A stretch of DNA of 64,000 nucleotides, taken from contig NC_077242.1 in assembly GCF_947179165.1 (NCBI RefSeq), positions 186,001 through 250,000 of the forward strand. Direction: 5' to 3'. This document shows, in pieces, positions 59,001 through 64,000 of this stretch (its first letter is position 1; each line of letters starts with the position of its first letter). Below the pieces are notes generated by a model. That model did not search any database and was not told where the DNA came from. It saw only the letters and a list, made by a program, of their open reading frames with translations. The DNA comes from Solanum dulcamara (Eukaryota; Streptophyta; Magnoliopsida; Solanales; Solanaceae). The translations under genes and the position numbers were made by a program.

Positions 59001-59968
59001 AGATCCTAAAGGTTATTCGCAAGAATTTGGTAAAGAAGTGTGTTGAGCTTTTCTTTGAAATTGCTGAGAACAAGGAGGACTATAACAAGTTCTATGAGGC
59101 CTTCTCTAAGAACCTCAAGCTTGGAATCCATGAGGATTCTCAGAACAGGTCAAAGTTTGCTGAACTGCTGAGGTACCACTCCACCAAGAGTGGTGATGAG
59201 ATGACCAGCTTGAAGGATTATGTAACAAGAATGAAGGAGGGCCAGAATGATATTTACTACATTACTGGTGAGAGCAAGAAGGCTGTTGAGAACTCTCCCT
59301 TCCTGGAGAAACTGAAGAAGAAGGGCTATGAGGTACTTTACATGGTTGATGCCATTGATGAGTATTCAATTGGTCAGCTGAAGGAATTTGAGGGAAAAAA
59401 ACTTGTTTCTGCTACCAAGGAAGGCCTCAAGCTCGATGAGAGTGAAGATGAGAAGAAAAAGCAGGAAGAACTAAAGGAAAAATTTGAGGGACTGTGCAAG
59501 GTCATAAAGGATGTACTAGGAGACAAAGTTGAAAAGGTTATTGTTTCTGACCGTGTTGTGGACTCTCCCTGCTGCTTGGTCACCGGAGAGTATGGCTGGA
59601 CTGCTAACATGGAGAGAATCATGAAGGCACAGGCACTTAGGGACTCCAGCATGGCTGGATACATGTCTAGCAAGAAGACCATGGAGATCAACCCAGAGAA
59701 CTCCATTATGGATGAGCTGAGGAAGAGGGCTGATGCAGACAAGAATGACAAGTCTGTGAAGGACTTGGTTCTCTTGCTTTTTGAGACTGCCCTTCTCACC
59801 TCGGGTTTCAGCCTTGAGGAGCCAAACACCTTTGGCAACCGAATTCACAGGATGCTGAAACTTGGTTTGAGCATTGATGAGGAAAGCGGAGATGGGGATG
59901 CTGACATGCCAGCATTGGAGGATCCTGAAGATGATGCTGAGGGCAGCAAGATGGAGGAGGTTGATTAA
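56078..59968 (+). CDS. HSP90: cytosolic heat shock protein 90 (HSC80-like)
   Basis: Three exons (56078-56200, 57883-58024, 58134-59968), 699 aa. The ATP-dependent chaperone signature is complete: [11 protein letters not shown] with the catalytic Glu, [21 protein letters not shown] lid region, a Lys/Glu-rich linker (about residues 215-260), SRETLQQN with the catalytic Arg, and the C-terminal MEEVD that docks TPR co-chaperones. No signal peptide or organelle targeting, and the MEEVD end rules out the ER and organelle forms. HSP90 matures kinases, steroid-type receptors and plant NLR immune receptors. The sequence agrees closely with my memory of tomato HSC80. Two-intron structure: intron 1 is long (1682 bp) and internally repeated, intron 2 is 109 bp. 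The upstream frame at 58037 enters from intron 2 and is not the true start. Confidence 0.97.
56255..56830 (+). repeat. degenerate ~100-bp tandem repeat, about six copies, in HSP90 intron 1
   Basis: The order GGATACTGTAGTTTCAT, CTCTNTGTGATTTTGAAAT, TTGATTATTTTAGAGCAGT, CTGAGTTTTT, GTGGATAGCTTA recurs. The GATTATTTTAGAGCA word is found near 56301, 56408, 56510, 56580, 56697 and 56804. Most spacings are close to 100 bp, one is about 70 bp because of a deletion. Confidence 0.8.
56800..57475 (+). repeat. diverged ~330-bp direct duplication in HSP90 intron 1
   Basis: Segments at about 56805-57120 and 57145-57475 share, in order, TTTAGAGTAGTTAT, ACAGTTCAT.TATCAG, TTAATTCTGAAA.CTGGA, GACTAGGT.GTG, TTGGTTTGTG and GTGTTAGTATATGGTTTTGTAGATAATT-type words. 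The second copy is offset by roughly 330-350 bp and diverged by substitutions and indels. It adjoins the 100-bp array and begins with the same TTTAGAGTAG word. Confidence 0.65.
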
Positions 59969-61073
59969 GTTCATTATTAATGGTTGATATTCTATGGGTT
60001 CCCTTACTATTTTCTAGTTTTTGTTTTACCCCATCAGAACAATATGTGATAGGGTCTTAATGCCGTTCTTTTAGAATGGTAGTGTTCCATGTTAGGTTAT
60101 AATTCTCTTTTTATTTTGACATTCCTAGTTAATATAGTTCTTTTCTTGCCCAGCTTTTGTTTTCTGTGAAATATTTTACTTGCATCATTAAGGGGACAAC
60201 TATAATTGGTCACTCAATTTGCTCCCCTTTCAATCCCGGACCAAGTAATTGGTTGAAGCCGTTTACTGTGCTTCGTAAGATGTGATGCATAGTGGATTCT
60301 AAAAATGGACGATAGTGGTTTTAGTCTCTGCAGTTTTGATCATTTTACTGGAAGGATTGTTAGCAGCTTCCCAACAAATGAGCGTTTTTAGGGGAGACAA
60401 ACAATCCTTCCAATCAATTACACTGTACAATCCATCTTTCAGAACAAATATTAGCAAGACTGAGAAGGGAGAAATGATACTAAATCCTATGATCAAGTGA
60501 CTTTATGTTCCTAAGGATATATTTGTAATTTAATAATTATAGTGGGTTATCGGTTAAAACTCATTAGAAAATTGAATTACCACACATTCATTCTTTTTGG
60601 TTCAGATAGCTGGTATATATATTATTCTTACACAAAACTTAATCTTTTTGTTCTTAACATTGTTGTCATTCCAATAGGGTAAATGTTGAAACGCTTTTGA
60701 GTATAGAGAATGGAAGAGGAATAATAATTCAACAGCCATTCACGAGAGAGTCATCATCTGCATGAAATAACTTCATTTAGTATGACCAAGATGGTTTATC
60801 TTTGCTCTTTGGTAAAACAATGTTTTGTTTACTTTTAAATGCAAAATTATGGTGTCACTCAATGGAAACTCGACATCAATTCATAGAAATAAATCACAAA
60901 ACAACTATTCAAAAAAGAATGATAAATCCTGAAGATGTCGAATTTAACATGGAGAAAATGAAACGAGAAAACATAATGTTATATATCCATGGAATCAGCC
61001 AACTGCAATTCCCAGAAAACAAAAGAAAAGTAATATATTACTTTTGTAAACAACCCCACTTCTCAATTCCAAA
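59969..61073. other. intergenic region between convergent HSP90 and CBL
   Basis: Contains the 3' untranslated tails of both genes. The first about 200 bases are T-rich and typical of a plant 3' end. No further gene; the reading frames at 60315-60500 and 60802-61098 have no recognisable features, and the latter overlaps the last CBL exon on the opposite strand. Confidence 0.5.

Positions 61074-64000
<2,927 letters not shown>

Noticed and set aside
58477..59974. Several long minus-strand frames opposite HSP90
   Set aside because: Shadows of the GC-rich, highly constrained HSP90 exon; no independent protein features.

Overview
This is a 64 kb piece of a plant nuclear genome, almost certainly from the nightshade family (Solanum-like). 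The evidence is an AT-rich background, GT-AG introns of plant type, tRNA-derived SINEs and MITEs that I recognise as Solanaceae repeats, and proteins that read like tomato/potato orthologues. Seven protein genes can be reconstructed exon by exon. Nothing prokaryotic, viral or CRISPR-like is present.

Layout. (1) 1-18.4 kb carries no gene I can recognise and is a graveyard of mobile elements: a hAT-type element with 8-bp target duplications (1598-2536), a long-armed foldback element (2609-3590), and a nested block at 5426-11576 in which a hAT-like element was split by an LTR insertion (5668-11360). That insertion holds a second LTR insertion (7680-10856, target duplication GTTGG) and a short solo LTR (6224-6881) whose tandem upstream modules contain heat-shock-element sequences. 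(2) 19.6-27.2 kb (+): a calponin-homology kinesin of the KIN-14 class, 17 coding exons; one motor-domain intron is a minor-spliceosome (U12) AT-AC intron. (3) 28.2-32.0 kb (-): a six-exon annexin of the annexin-D5 type, with a MITE and a LINE reverse-transcriptase remnant in one intron. (4) 34.1-37.8 kb (+): a plant RecX-family protein, preceded by one degenerate tandem array and holding another inside intron 1. (5) 39.6-43.1 kb (-): an LRR receptor kinase of the RGI3 (RGF1-insensitive 3) type. (6) 43.1-51.1 kb: gene-free, with SINE and MITE remnants. (7) 51.1-54.4 kb (-): an SFT2-like Golgi transport membrane protein. (8) 56.1-60.0 kb (+): cytosolic HSP90 (HSC80-like), 699 aa, with a heat-shock-element-like site and TATA box upstream and an internally duplicated first intron. 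(9) 61.1-62.7 kb (-): the last five exons of a calcineurin B-like Ca sensor (CBL2/CBL3 type); its 5' exons lie beyond the window.

The genes are unrelated housekeeping or signalling loci, not a co-regulated cluster. Kinesin/annexin and HSP90/CBL are convergent pairs; annexin/RecX and SFT2/HSP90 are divergent pairs. I found no convincing undescribed multi-gene system. The strongest signals are the U12 AT-AC intron, the dated nest of LTR insertions with heat-shock motifs, and the tandem-repeat growth inside introns of RecX and HSP90. Family names are from recognition of protein motifs, not from a database search.
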